From NCBI GenBank assembly GCA_031772625.1, contig CM062817.1:883662184-883726183 (forward strand): a stretch of 64,000 nucleotides of DNA, given 5' to 3'. Within the stretch, counting starts at the first letter, position 1. Every line of letters starts with the position of its first letter. The translations under genes were made by a program, and so were the position numbers. The notes below the pieces were generated by a model. The model was not told the origin of the DNA and made no database searches. It saw nothing but the letters and a program-made list of their open reading frames with translations. Positions 42,271-53,885 of this stretch are shown one piece after another. This DNA is from Pinus tabuliformis. Its lineage: Eukaryota; Streptophyta; Pinopsida; Pinales; Pinaceae.

Positions 42271-42500
42271 TAGAGTTTAGGCTTCTGTGATCCATATCAA
42301 GTTTACAAAAGATTCTTCAGCGAAGATCACATGAAACATCATTTTTCGACGCGTTTTGAACCAACCAGTGTGGTTCATCATCATTTGTCGACGCGTTTCG
42401 AACCAACAAACTTGTCCTGATGATGAACCACACTGGTTGGTTCGAAACATGTCAAAAAATGATGTTTCATGTGATCTTCACCGAAGAATCTTTTGTAAAC
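42271..42500. mobile_element. 230-bp fold-back (hairpin) element with 10-bp target duplication
   Basis: AAATGAACAG occurs at 42,261-42,270 and again at 42,501-42,510, around an insert in the end of A2 RNase H. Within it, 42,301-42,384 and 42,417-42,500 are near-perfect inverted repeats starting GTTTACAAAAGATTCTTC, with a loop of about 30 bases. The right arm ends exactly at the target duplication, while the left side has 30 extra bases (42,271-42,300). A 9-11-bp duplication with long inverted arms fits Mutator-like or fold-back DNA elements. The asymmetry is unexplained. Confidence 0.75.
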
Positions 42501-42510
42501 AAATGAACAG

Positions 42511-43367
42511 GTTGCCGAAATTTTGACAAAGCCCCTAGGAAAGGTCAAATTTTTGACTTTTTGAGAATGACTTGGAGTCTTTCAAAGACCCTCTTTTGAG
42601 GGTCAAGTATGATGCACTGAGCTCTGGGAGCTTTAGGGGGGCATGGGGTACTTCTTGGAGCAACATATGACCATAGGGTAACTCACCATCCCCTGTTGGT
42701 GCACTTTGTATAGGGTAAAAGGTTCAACCTTCCCCTGACACCATGTGGTGACTATGGAACAAGATGATTAGTTCTCTTGTGGGCCAGGATGATTCGTTCT
42801 CCATGGTGATTGTGGAATAGGATAATTCGTTCTCCTGTAGACCAGGTTGATTAGTTCCCTATGGCATCCACTAGACAAGGTGATTTGTTCTCCTGTGGAC
42901 AGGATGATTAGTTCTCCTATCAAGGCATCTTACCCATGCAGTCTGGGACTCATGGGAAGTACCTCTCATCTAATCAATGAGTAGGGAAATGAGGATAGGG
43001 ACCATAGTAGTTCTATCGATGGATGCATCATTATATCTACCATACTCCCTATGCTAGGATGTCCTCCATTGATTTGGGATCAATGACACTTGTCTAGGAC
43101 CAGTGAGAGTGGTAGACCCTCTGAAACTGACTTTGGAAGTAGACTGGTCTGGGACCAGTGAAAGTGGCACACACTCCAGACTGACTTCGAGTTAGTGGAG
43201 GATGGTATGAGACATCCTCGATCACTTCTTCTTCTTCATAGTTTGAGCAAAGAAGAATAGAACAAAGCAGAGCAGGAGTCAAGTTGTACAAGGCGGTGCA
43301 TTTGATCGATGAATAGTAGTGACGATCAGATGAATTGCAGATGGAGTTCTCCCTAGTAGAGAGGGAG
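42511..43367 (+). other. Element A2 3' non-coding region with diverged repeats
   Basis: After the RNase H end (PLGKVKF-type sequence near 42,535) it is non-coding. Between 42,740 and 42,925 there are about five diverged units containing GATGATTAGTTCTCCTGT-like sequence; the equivalent region of A1 (33,440-33,530) has about three. A polypurine tract ends it. Confidence 0.65.
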
Positions 43368-44258
43368 TGTTATAATTGGAAACTAGGGCCAAACTCCATG
43401 TGGGTCACCTTATTCATGGCTAATAATATTTTTCCTTGATTCCTCTCGTCAAGAGGTGGAGGATTGATCTAAAGATCATCCTATTCCGATAAGTATTTAT
43501 GGAGATATGAATTTATTTTGATTATTGACAAATTATCAAAGTTGGCCAACAACTTATGTAGGCTTAGACACCCAACAGACATATCTATTCACCTTCAACA
43601 TTTCGATATAAATACACGATGACTCCTCCTCATTTGGTCACTCCTCATCATCTCTCTCTCTCTCTCTCTTGTGCAAAAAAAAAGTCTCTTCTCTCTCGTA
43701 CAAAGAAAGGCTCTCTCTCTCACTTGAGCCGAAACAGGTTGTTCGAAGTGTTGGACTAGTGCACGACGATGTCTTGGACTGGTGGATGGTGAAGTCTTGG
43801 ACTGGTGCATGGAAAAGTCTTGAACTGATGCGTGATGAAGTATTGGACTGGTGCATGGGGAAGTGGCGAAGTCTTGGACTCATGCACAACGAAGTCTTTT
43901 ACTGGTGCACAATGAACGACTCACCGGTGGAGACTTGACGAGTTCAATCTAGGGTTTGTTGCCCCAGTTTAGGGCTGCTCTAGGGTTTGCTGCTGCTGAC
44001 ATAAATCAGATCTTTGTACTATTTCTCTATGTTGAATTATTGAAGATAAAATAAGATTTGATCAAAGGGTTCCCCCATATTGGGGTTTGTCCCTGGCTAG
44101 CTGCCACATCTTGTGTCTCTTGTCTTGGCTTGTTTTCTATTAATTGTTTAAATGTTCTATCTTCACTTTACCTAATGTACATGTGATTTCTAATCTGTGG
44201 ATAATAATAAGAAAGATAAGTAAACTAATCTAAGCATAGAACATACCATAACTTAACA
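43368..44258 (+). repeat. Element A2 3' LTR (891 bp)
   Basis: Matches 37,361-38,226, including the minisatellite at 43,746-43,920, and is followed by CTTTG. Confidence 0.9.
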
Positions 44259-44263
44259 CTTTG

Positions 44264-46003
44264 CAATGATCAAAGAGATGGCGGTAGGCGGGGCTACCTT
44301 CAGTATCCTATACAAATTATTAGCCAAAGTAATAATCAAAGAGCAAGGTCTACACTCATATATAACATGTCACATCCATAAGTGCGATTGTCCTAACAAT
44401 ATATCACAAACTTCAAGAGGAGCAACGTCACACAGTACCTCATTCATGAAGGGCTTGATGCTTTAGGGAAGGGAACACTTCTAGCTGACACGAAGATATA
44501 GTCCTTGGTGAAGCCACTCGATGTTGTATGAATGTGGATGTGCTATATTCTTTGTGCCTAGCCTCTTCGTGGCTTCTACTGAAATGAGGTTCTTTTGTCT
44601 CCCATTATCAACAATGAACTGTAGCGGAGAACCCTTCACCCACATCTGTGAGTGGAAGAGGTGTTCTCCCTCCTTTAGATCTTCAAGTTCAATCTTATGG
44701 ATCTTGGTGGTAGCAATGATGGCATTTGGTTCTAAATCAATGATCTACTTCCCTTTGTTATTTCCTTTATCGCATTCTGATTCAGGGTTGGAACCTGCAT
44801 TTGTTTTAGAAGCCTTCATCTTGGCCACTAGTGACTTTTTGGCCCGACACTCACTTGTATTGTGAGTGGAGCTCCTATGGAACTAACACCATTCTCCCAT
44901 GTCCTTCTTCATCTTTGGGGTGTTTTTCTTTGCTTGAGGCTTCAGCGGGCTGTCCCTGGTAGTGTCGCTTTGGCTTGGACTTTTGTTCTATCGTTTGGGG
45001 GAACCTTTTCCTTGCTTTGGATTCACAAATCCAAAGTCTCGCTTATTTTGTTTAGACTTCTGCTCAATCTTGAAAGTGTACCGATATGCTGTGTCAAGTG
45101 AGGAAATGTCCAGGAACTCCATCTCATCCTGGATGTACTTATGTAGACATCCGTAGTACTTCCCGCTTCTTTTGTTTAAACTTCTACTCAATCTTGACAG
45201 CGTACTGATATGTCGTGCCAAGTGAGGAAATGTCCAGGAACTCCATCTCATCCTGGATGTACTTGTGTAGACATCCGTAGTACTTGAGAACTGAATGGCG
45301 CTCAGTATCCTTGATATCCAGATTCTTGCGAAGGGTATGGAAAGTATTTGTGAAATCTCGCACATCTTGGTCCCTTTGCTGCCATATCATGGTCCACTTT
45401 ATCTATTGTTCTTCATAGCTCTTGACATGGTAATATTGATCCTAATGGTGTCTTGAAAAGAATTCCAAGTGGGTGCATCTGAAAATAGTGAGGGTTCACT
45501 CTCGTCCTTTTGTTCCCAGTAGGTTTCCCACCAATCCTTGACGTGTGGGGCAACTTTAAGAAGTGAGAAAGTAATATTTCCCTGATTGGAAAAGTCATGA
45601 ACTAAAAAATATCCTTCCAATAGATTTAACCATTTATCTACGACATCTGCATCTATCAGGCCTTTGAATATGGGCATATCAAAGTTAAATTTTACCTTAA
45701 AAGGAGTGGCACCTCCAGAGTGGTTGTTGGTTGAAGATGCATCTTATGTGGGTAGTTGTTGAAGGATCTGGGAAAATTTATCCATCATCACGTCACTCTA
45801 TCGCTTGAGGGCTTCCTCGAGCAACATTTTGAAAGGATCTTCTACCCCCTAATATTTATTTTCTTCTACCATGGGAGGTCGTCAGGTTTTGCGAGGCTGA
45901 TATTGCAATGGTTCAACCAGATCAAGCCCTAACGCCTTATACCCTGACCTTGTTGGGGACATACAAAGAAAAATAAAGAAAGAGAAAATGGCTCTGATAC
46001 CAT
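44264..46003 (-). pseudogene. Element C gag and protease, with primer site
   Basis: Protease-like FIVDNGRQKNLISVEATKRL (minus strand, near 44,560-44,620) lies left of Gag pieces PIFKGLIDADVVDKWLNLLE, VAPHVKDWWETYWEQ (45,399-45,677) and YYGCLHKYIQDEMEFLDI (45,184-45,390). A direct repeat of about 127 bp lies at 45,038-45,291 in the Gag part. The initiator tRNA-Met type primer site is at 45,990-46,002. Broken. Confidence 0.8.
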
Positions 46004-46613
46004 TGATCTGAACTTAAACATGAATGCAACAACTTACATATATAATCATAAACACATAGATGCAGTAGAAAAACACTTCATTTCATTCATAGAAAACACT
46101 GAACTATGCTTACAAACATAATGGAAATAAGATAGCTCGGGCAATGATAGCTTATCCCTGAGAAGAGATGTGGCGGCTACATGCCTCTAAACTATGTTAT
46201 AATGAGGCTCAAGGGCCTATTTATTGTTGGAAAACATGAGAAATCCCTAAACAACCAAAACCCTAGCCCTAATAGATGTAACACCAAGAGTTTGTGGGCC
46301 CCATTGGGGTTAGTTGGGAAACCAAATTCTCGGTGTCGTAACTTGGTCATATTATCTCTATTTGGCGCATATGATACCTTGTTGGAAAATTCTCATCGAG
46401 TACTATAGGATTCACCGCAAGCCCCTATTCATGGCCACAAGCCTGCCTTGGACCCCAAAAAAACGTTGTTTAGGGGGTCAAAACTGCTCTAGAAGTTCAG
46501 TACCAGAAAAACTCCTAAAAATAGTACATGCTCGAATGAACAAGGAAACAAATGAAACCAACTGGGGGGTCTAGGTGGAATAGGTAGGTGGCCACCAATA
46601 TCCATCTGACTCA
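46004..46613 (-). repeat. Element C 5' LTR
   Basis: Matches 24,389-24,997. Bounded by the primer site on the left, and on the right by element B gag sequence. Confidence 0.9.
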
Positions 46614-47070
46614 TAGATGAGGACCTTCATAAAAGGAATACTTTTGATGATAACATGGCTATTGTAGGGAGAATGAAGGGAAAGGAAAACAAGGACTTGA
46701 AATAGTTGAAGTGTTACAACAGTGGTGAACATGGTCATTATTTGACAAATATTTTAAGGAAGAAGAAGGGAGATAATGAGATGAAGAAGTGAAAGGAGAT
46801 AGTTGGTGTTGCTACATCCTTTAAGCTGGATGACCTCTGGAGAAGGTTGGATGATGAGGATTTTGTTATAGTTTATCATTTCACCAAAGGTACCATCGAT
46901 GAGACTACATCATATGTTGATAGTGGTGCGTTGAAGCATATGGTAGGTTCGCGTGATGTGTTTGAGACTGTAACTGAATGGGACTCGAATTTGTACATGG
47001 TGGTAGGTGGAAAGAATCGAAGAGAGATTATAGGATCAGGTGTTTTGCCATTCAGGATGAAGTAGCTCTG
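46614..47070 (+). pseudogene. Element B gag end and protease start
   Basis: DEDLHKRNTFDDNMAIVGRM and GHYLTN-type knuckle sequence, then at 46,847-47,065 a copia protease-like TSYVDSGALKHMVGSRDVFE. The Tat fragment G interrupts it here. Broken. Confidence 0.7.
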
Positions 47071-48453
47071 ACTTTGATAATAAAGGTGATGTACTCAGTG
47101 GCATTGTTGGTGACATAAAACTATAATATATAAGTAAAGTACTGGGGTTCCTCGTTTGGAGGTAAAAGAACAATCCCTACCCCTACCCCGAGTTTTTTCT
47201 TGGCACCATCAAAATAAATATTCCACGCATCTAGATTTTAACAAAAGGTTAGTTCCACGACTTCCTCATCTAGGAGAGATTCATCAAGGGGTTTATCTAT
47301 TGGCAATGGACATTTTACTAGATGATCTCCTGTGACTTGGCCTTTCACCAAATTTTGTGACTAAAATTCAAGATGAAATTCCTGCATTATTAAGATCCAT
47401 TTTGCAGTTCTGCTTGTAAAATATCGCTTTTAGGATAGAGACTTTAGAGCATCATCTCTGCGTATGATTTTGACTTCGTAGGTTAAAATGTAAGGCCTAA
47501 ACTTGTTAATTGAGAAAATCATAGCTTGTTACACTAGCATCTGGAAGTGTTCCAACAAGTGGTATTCTGACATTCACATTTGATACTACTATAGGTTTTG
47601 TTCTGTCATCTGATGCATGTGTTCCAATCTATAAAGGTTGTTTCAAATAAGGTGTAGATGTCAAGCAGCATTCGCCAGTAGAGTCAAAATGAGTTTCAAT
47701 TTGTAGGGTAAATATGAGACTTAGCTAATATGATTTTTATATGGTTCTGAATCTGCAATGCGAGGATTAGCATCTACATATTATGGAATAAGAATAGGTG
47801 CTTAAATTATCAGATGTTTTCCTATTGTACTCCTGGTTTTGAAATTATTACTCTAGTTGGAAGGACGAATGGTGGGGAAGCTAGCATGAGCACCCTAGAG
47901 CAAGCTATCGATCTATTACTGTAGGGAATATGGATATTTCTCTACAGCCATAGCCTCTGCCTACTTTTATAATAATTCAATTTCTTCTTCTCGGTTAATT
48001 GGCTCATTAACACACTACTCACAAAAGGAGCACAATAATGGCCCAAAAAGTGTTTAGTCATCAATGATTGCAAGACTCACCCAAGAAATATATAGAAAAA
48101 CATGAGTAACAAACAAATCCATGGGATTTTATAGGCATGATGGGTGCCAACGGAAGAGAAGATCCACATAGAGAACCATAAAAAGCATATATAGGACAAA
48201 TCTTCCAAGATGAATAAGAGGAGGAAAAAGTAGATCCTAACGATGAGGAACTGGAAGACTTACCAGTCCACTCCTAGGTAAGCATCACAATGATGTGGCA
48301 CATATGGATACATAGACCCCTACTTAACCAATAGATTCTAATGCATCTATGGAAACCATTGAGAATTTAATGAGTAAATTCACCTACCTCACTACTATGC
48401 TTAACAAGATCCATGAAATCGTGAGATCATGCAGTACATAACCACATAAACAC
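47071..48453 (-). mobile_element. Tat-like gypsy fragment G, first part (fossil)
   Basis: Minus-strand coding remains. From right to left there is the end of a retroviral-type RNase H (FSINKFRPYILTYEVKII; TAKWILIMQEFHLEF; VKGQVTGDHLVKCPLP), then, after a short linker, an archaeal-type RNase H start (NIYFDGAKKKLGVGVGIVLL; VTNNATEY) at about 47,090-47,240. This is the normal Tat order: RNase H, then archaeal RNase H. The rest (47.65-48.45 kb) is not resolved. No LTR is visible. Copia E is inserted at 48,454. Broken. Confidence 0.65.
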
Positions 48454-49054
48454 TGTTGTGTGTGGAGCATCATTGTTTAGAGGTCTTTATTTCAGTCGGA
48501 TGTATACCCCAAGAAGTTTGTACATACCTCCATGCGGGGGGGTACATGGGGGACTTTTCCCCCTCGTGAGGGTCCAGGGGGGCGATCCCCATGGCTGGGG
48601 GGTTCGGGGGCAGCGCCCCCGAAGCTAAAAATAGATGTAAAATTTCCTTGTAAAAGTATGGTAATTTCTAGTTAATCTAGGCCGTTCATTAGGTAGATGA
48701 TCTGACGGTAGAACTTATGTTTAGTTTAGGGTTTTTTTTCCCTAGAAGGCAACCCCTCTCTTTGTATGAGGGCATTGTATTTGAGGCTGTGTAATAGGTG
48801 TGTATTCTGTGAACAAGAAACAGAGAGGTGAGACTATGAGAGAAAACAAAGGATATTACAGCGGATCTGCTGTAGGTTGTGTCTCTTCATTTTGCTGGAT
48901 AATAGAAAGGAAGGACTGGCTGTTCGATGTGGACGTAACCCAAACTGGGTGAACTACATATATCTGTGTCTCTCTTGTTTTATGCATTTTTTGTGTTTAT
49001 ATTTCTGCAATATTTTATGTGTTCCATTGCTCCGTAATATATAATTTTCTAACA
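48454..49054 (+). repeat. Element E 5' LTR (601 bp)
   Basis: Begins TGTTGTGTGTGGAGCAT and ends TTTTCTAACA. It holds a GC-rich block at 48,526-48,625 made of short G and C runs that can fold back. Confidence 0.95.
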
Positions 49055-49198
49055 ACTTATATCAGAGCCGAAGGTCTATTTGGCTGATAAACGTGCAGGA
49101 AAGAATGGTTCCTCATTCAAGTGGGATCAATGGCGGAAGATGGTAAGTTTAGGGTCGAGAAATTTAACGGCCAAAACTTCTTGCTATGGAAGATGTAG

Positions 49199-49925
49199 AT
49201 GGAAGATTATCTGTATCAGAAAGATCTATACCTACCATTGAGTGGAAAAACAAAGAAGCCGATGGCTATGATAGATGAAGAATGGAACCCTCTCGATAGA
49301 AAGGCACTCAGAACAATACGATTGTGCCTTGCAACGTTAGTTGCCTTAAACATTTCGAAGGAAACAACCACAGAGGGTTTGATTAAGGCGTTGGAGAAAC
49401 TATATGAAAAACCCTCGGCCTCAAACAAGGTATTTCTTATGAAATGGTTATTTAATATGAAGATGTCGGAAGGTGGATCTGTTGTAGACCATTTAAATGA
49501 TTTTAATACTATTACAAGTCAGTTATGTTCTGTAGGGGTAAACTTTGATGATGAAGTTAGAGCCCTGTTATTCTTGTGTTCATTACCAGAAAGTTGGAAT
49601 GGTTTAGTAATGGCCATTAGTAACTTTGTCCCTGGATCTAGTGCTTTAAAGTTTGATGATGTTGTCGGTGCTATCCTTAGCGAGGAAATGCGACAAAAAA
49701 GCTCCGGTGATACATCGGGTAATGCTTTGAGTTTAGAGTCTAGGGGAAGAAAAATGGAAAGAGGAAAGAACTCAGGATATCACAGTAAATCAAGGAAAGG
49801 CAGATCCAAGTCTAGCTCGGGGACAATGTACTAGAAATGCGAAAAGAAAGGACACCTAAAGAAAGACTGTAGATCTCGGAAGGGAAAAGAAGGAGATTCA
49901 CAGCAAGAAAAAATCATGAAGCAAA
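49199..49925 (+). pseudogene. gag: Element E gag
   Basis: A 211-residue frame: [18 protein letters not shown], then [40 protein letters not shown]-like sequence and [20 protein letters not shown], which is the UBN2/DUF4219-type copia Gag. It ends in a basic Ser-rich tail. A CCHC-type knuckle (C..KGHLKKDC) follows near 49,840-49,875. Confidence 0.88.
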
Positions 49926-49926
49926 T

Positions 49927-50193
49927 GTGACAGGTGAGGTGTTACAAGATGCTTTGATTCTTTCTTTCAAAAATATTACTGATTCCTGGGTGGTAGATTC
50001 AGGGGCCTCATTCCATGGCACACCTGATAAGAAATACTTTCATGACTATGTTCAAGGAGATTTTGGACAAGTTCGTTTGGGTGACGATAAACCCTGTAAA
50101 ATTGTTGGAATGGGTAAGGTTCTTGTAAAATAGCAGAATGGAAACCAATGGCTACTAAAGGAGGTAAGGCATGTTCCAAATCTAAAGAAAAAT
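49927..50193 (+). pseudogene. Element E protease
   Basis: ITDSWVVDSGASFHGTPDKK carries the copia aspartic protease site, followed by VRLGDDKPCKIVGMGKVLVK, the usual next block. Confidence 0.88.
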
Positions 50194-51500
50194 TTGATTT
50201 CAACAGGGCAGTCAGGCAGTGAAGGTTGTGTGACAACTTTCACAAATAAAGCTTGGAAGGTCACCAAAGGAGCCTTGGTAATAGCAAAAGGCGAAAAGGT
50301 TGGTACATTGTATTTATGCAATGGTATTTCTAACTCTGTTAATGCTTTAACTTCCAAAGGAGCAGATGCAGCATTATGTTATCATAGGCTCGGACACATG
50401 AGTGAAAAGGGGATGAAGATTCTTCACTCAAGGAATTTTTTGCTGGGACTGAAGAATGTTGATTTAGACTTATGTGAAAATTGCATTTATGGAAAACAGA
50501 AGAGAGTCAGATTTCTTAGAGTTGGGAAAGAAAAGAAGAATGAAAAATTAGAGCTTGCTCATATAGATGTATGGGTACCTGCTCAGGTATCATCTCTCGG
50601 TGGCTCTCGTTATTATGTTACTTTTATTGATGATGCAACTAGAAAAACTTGGATTTATTGTATTAAGAATAAATCTGATGTATTTGATACTTTCAAGAAA
50701 TGGAAAGCTTTGGTTGAGATTGAGACAGGAAAGAAATTGAAGTGTCTTAGATCAGACAATGGAGGTGAATATTGCAGCAAAGAGTTTGATAGGTACTGTT
50801 CAGAGCATGGAATTCGGAGAGAGAAGACAGTTCGAAGAACACCACAAGAAAATGGTGTGTCAGAAAGGATGAATAGAACAATCATGGAGTGTGCAAGGTG
50901 CATGAGATTGCATACAGGATTGCCTTTATAGTTTTGGGCAGATGTTGTAGATACTATTGTTTATCTAATAAACAGAGGGCCTTCAAGTTCCTTGGATGGT
51001 GGTGTTCCATAGGAAGCATGGACAGGTAAAAAGGTAAGCTACTCTTTTTTAAAGCCTTTTGGTTGTGAGGCTTTTGTCCATATTGATAAAGAAAATAGAA
51101 CAAAGCTTGAGGCAAAGTCAAAGAAATGTACCTTTATTGGATATGGTATTAATGATTTTGGTTATCACTTATATGATTACGAAAATCACAAAATCATTAG
51201 GAGCAGAGATGTAATACTCAATGAAAATGTCTTGTATAAGAATCAGTTGCAGGAAAAGAAACAGGAAAAAGAAAACAAGGAATATGCAGTTCTTGATGAA
51301 ATCACTGAAAAAGTAAAGGTGCCTAAAAATAATAATAATCAACAACCACAACAACACCAATCACCACAACAGCAACAGGCACCCCAAACACCTGAAAGTG
51401 GTGTTAGAAGATCTACTGGGATAAGTAGACCCCCTGAACGATACTCTCCATTATATTATTTATTGTTGACTGATTCTGGTGAACCTGAATGTTATGAACA
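50194..51500 (+). pseudogene. Element E integrase
   Basis: Zinc part with CYHRLGHMSEKGMKIL and CENCIYGKQKRVRF. Core with LAHIDVWVPAQVSSLGGSRY, TFIDDATRKTWIYCIKNKSD, KCLRSDNGGEYCSKEF and QENGVSERMNRTIMECARCM. The C-terminal region extends past 51,232 into a Gln-rich linker (QQPQQHQSPQQQQAPQTPES). Confidence 0.9.
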
Positions 51501-53023
51501 AGTAATGCAGGTTGAAAGTAGGAAGAAGTGGGAGGTAGCCATGGAAGAAGAGATGGACTCCTTAATACATAACCAAACTTGGGACTTAGTTAGGTTTCCT
51601 CCAGGTAAAACTACATTGCAAAATAAATGGGTTTACAAGCTGAAGGAAGAAGATGGAGGAAACAAAGGTACAAAGCTAGACTTGTGGTGAAGGGGTTTGC
51701 ACAGAAGAAAGGTATTGATTTTGATGAAATATTTTCTCCTATTGTTAAAATGACTTCAATCAGAACTATTTTAAGTCTAGTAGCAGCTAAAGATCTGCAT
51801 ATTGAGCAGTTAGATGTAAAGATAGCCTTTCTCCATGGGGATTTGGAGGAAGAGATATATATGCAGCAGCCATAGGTAAAAGGGAAGGAGAAACTGGTGT
51901 GCAGTTGAAGAAGAGCTTGTATGGCTTAAAACAGGCTCCAAGGCAGTGGTATCTAAAGTTTGACAAGTTTATGCCTGAACAAGGTTATACTAGATGTCAC
52001 TCTGATCATTGTGTTTATCTGAAAAAGAAAAATGATGGCAACTATATTATATTGTTATTGTATGTAGATGACATGCTTGTTGCAGGGTCTAACCTGCAGG
52101 AAATAAATGTGCTCAAAAGAAAATTGGTAAATTCATTTTCAATGAAGGATTTGGGAGCTGCAAAACAAATCCTTGGTATGAGAATAACTAGAGACAGGAA
52201 AAATCGCAAATTAACATTGTCTCAGAATGAGTACATACAAAAGGTGTTGAAAATATTTAATATGCACAATGCAAAGCCAGTTAGTACACCTTTTGCTAGC
52301 CATTTCAAACTTAGTAAGGAAATGCGCCCAAAGACCCAAGAAGACATGGATTATATGTCTAAAGTTCCATATGCATCAGTAGTTGGAAGCTTAATGTATG
52401 CAATGATCTATACAAGGCCTGATATTGCACATGCAATGGGAGTTGTAAGCAAGTACATGAACAATCCAGGAAAGGAACATTGGATGGTAGTGAAATGGAT
52501 TCTCAGATATTTGAAAGGTACCACAAATCAAGCATTATGCTTTGGTGGTTCAAACATTTCTCTACAGGGATATGTTGATGTAGATATGGCAGGTGACAGA
52601 GATAAAATGAGGAGCACTACAAGATATGTATTTAATTTTCATGGAACAACTGTCAGTTGGGTTTCAAAAATCCAAAGTGTTGTTGCACTTTCAACAACAG
52701 AAGTAGAGTATGTTGCTGCTACAGAGGCTAGTAAAGAAATGATTTGGTTACAAAGGTTTATGGGTGAATTGGGTAAGGAGCATGATATGGGCACGTTATA
52801 TAGTGATAGCCAAAGTGCCATTCATCTTGCAAAGAACTCAACATTTCATTCCAGGACTAAACACATACAGCTCAAGTACCATTTCACACGATCAGTGTTG
52901 GAAGATGGAGAGTTGAAGCTGGAAAAGTTACACACTAGCCAGAATCCTGAATATATGCTAACAAAAGTTGTAGCCAGGGAGAAATTCAGAATATGCTCAG
53001 TTTCAATTGGTCTTCAAGGATGA
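51501..53023 (+). pseudogene. Element E reverse transcriptase and RNase H
   Basis: KKWEVAMEEEMDSLIHNQTW opens RT. LDVKIAFLHGDLEEEIYMQQ, LKKSLYGLKQAPRQWYLKFD and the active-site LLYVDDMLVAG follow. The long frame 51,899-53,023 (374 residues) continues through MKDLGAAKQILGMRI, the VVGSLMYAMIYTRPDIAHAM block and RNase H (STTEVEYVAATEASKEMIWL; DSQSAIHLAKNSTFHSRTKH). Confidence 0.92.
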
Positions 53024-53119
53024 CGATGAAGATGAGAAACAACCATGTCCAAAGAGGAGTCATTGTCCAACAAATGAAGCAACGATGAAGTTGCTACAAT
53101 CATTCTCCAAGTGGGAGAT

Positions 53120-53747
53120 TGTTGTGTGTGGAGCATGATTGTTCAGAGGTCTTTGTTTCAGCCGGATGTATACCCCAAGAAGTTTTTACACCCCTCCACG
53201 CGGGGGGATGCAAGGGGGACTTGTCCCCCCACGGGGGTCCAGGGGGGCGATCCCCACGGCTGTGGGGTCCAGGGGCCAACGGTCCCCTGGCAGGGGCTTG
53301 GGGGCAGTGCCCCCAAAGCTAAAAACAGATGTAAAATTGCCTTGTAAAAGTATAGTAATTTCTAGTCAATCTAGGTCGTTCATTAGGCAGATGATTTGAC
53401 GGTAGAACTTCTGTTTAGTTTAGGGTTTTTTTCCCTAGAAGGCAACCCCTCTCTTTGTATGAGGGCATTGTATTTGAGGTTGTGTAATAGGTGTGTATTC
53501 TGTGAGCAAGAAACAGAGAGGTGAGACTGTGAGAGAAAACAGAGGATATTATAGCGGATTTGTTGTAGGTTGTGTCTCTTCATTTTTCTGGATAATAGAA
53601 AGGAAGGACTGGCTATTCGAGGTGGATGTAGCCCAAACTGGGTGAAACACATATATCTGTGTCTCTCTTGTTTTATGCATTTTCTGTGTTTATATTTCTG
53701 CAATATTTTATGTGTTCCATTGCTCCGTAATATATAATTTTCTAACA
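53120..53747 (+). repeat. Element E 3' LTR (628 bp)
   Basis: Matches 48,454-49,054. The GC-rich block (53,195-53,325) is longer than in the 5' LTR by one extra fold-back unit. Confidence 0.95.
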
Positions 53748-53885
53748 AACACAAGAGAGGAAATGCCCATAGCCAAGTGGATTCCTCAATGTAGAAGATC
53801 TTTCCCTTTGCCATCATGAACCCTTTAGTCAGTCTCCAGTCTAGTACTTCACAGTTAATGAAGAATGGCATAATGTTCTCAAAGT
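53748..53885 (-). mobile_element. Tat-like fragment G, second part
   Basis: Continues the sequence interrupted by element E. The minus strand reads FFINCEVLDWRLTKGFMMAK-like residues. Assigned to G by position; the right edge against element B is approximate. Confidence 0.45.

Larger units (their letters stand above)
37361..44258 (+). mobile_element. Copia-type element A2, near full length (fossil)
   Basis: Plus-strand element with LTRs 37,361-38,226 and 43,368-44,258. The primer site is TGGTATCAGAG at 38,227 and the polypurine tract GTAGAGAGGGAG lies before 43,368. Target duplication TTTTG (37,356-37,360) and CTTTG (44,259-44,263); the duplicated copy at 62,366 reads CTTTG, so the original was probably CTTTG. 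Gag, protease, integrase, RT and RNase H occur in copia order. It interrupts gypsy C between protease and RT. LTR copies differ at about 10% of sites by eye. Roughly ten small breaks plus one fold-back insertion. Confidence 0.9.
24389..46613 (-). mobile_element. Ty3/gypsy element C, chromovirus-like, host of F, A1 and A2 (fossil)
   Basis: A minus-strand element bounded by 609-610-bp LTRs (24,389-24,997 and 46,004-46,613). The primer site TGGTATCAGAGCC is at 45,990-46,002 and the polypurine tract AAGGGGGGAGGAA at 24,998-25,010. Gag and protease lie at 44.26-46.0 kb, RT at 36.04-37.36 kb, RNase H and integrase at 27.83-29.47 kb, and the integrase C terminus at 25.01-25.55 kb. It sits in the gag of element B; flanks GAGAT (24,384-24,388) and TAGAT (46,614-46,618) look like a decayed 5-bp target duplication. 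LTR copies differ at about 14% of sites by eye. Four later insertions and many small breaks. Confidence 0.85.
48454..53747 (+). mobile_element. Copia-type element E, best preserved copia here (fossil)
   Basis: Plus-strand element with LTRs 48,454-49,054 and 53,120-53,747. A perfect target duplication AACAC lies at 48,449-48,453 and 53,748-53,752. A tRNA-Met type primer site (TTATATCAGAGCC) is at 49,056 and the polypurine tract AAGTGGGAGA lies before 53,120. The order is Gag, protease, integrase, RT, RNase H. LTR copies differ at about 6-7% of sites by eye, plus a length difference in a GC-rich block, so it is one of the youngest insertions. About half a dozen breaks; not whole. Confidence 0.92.
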
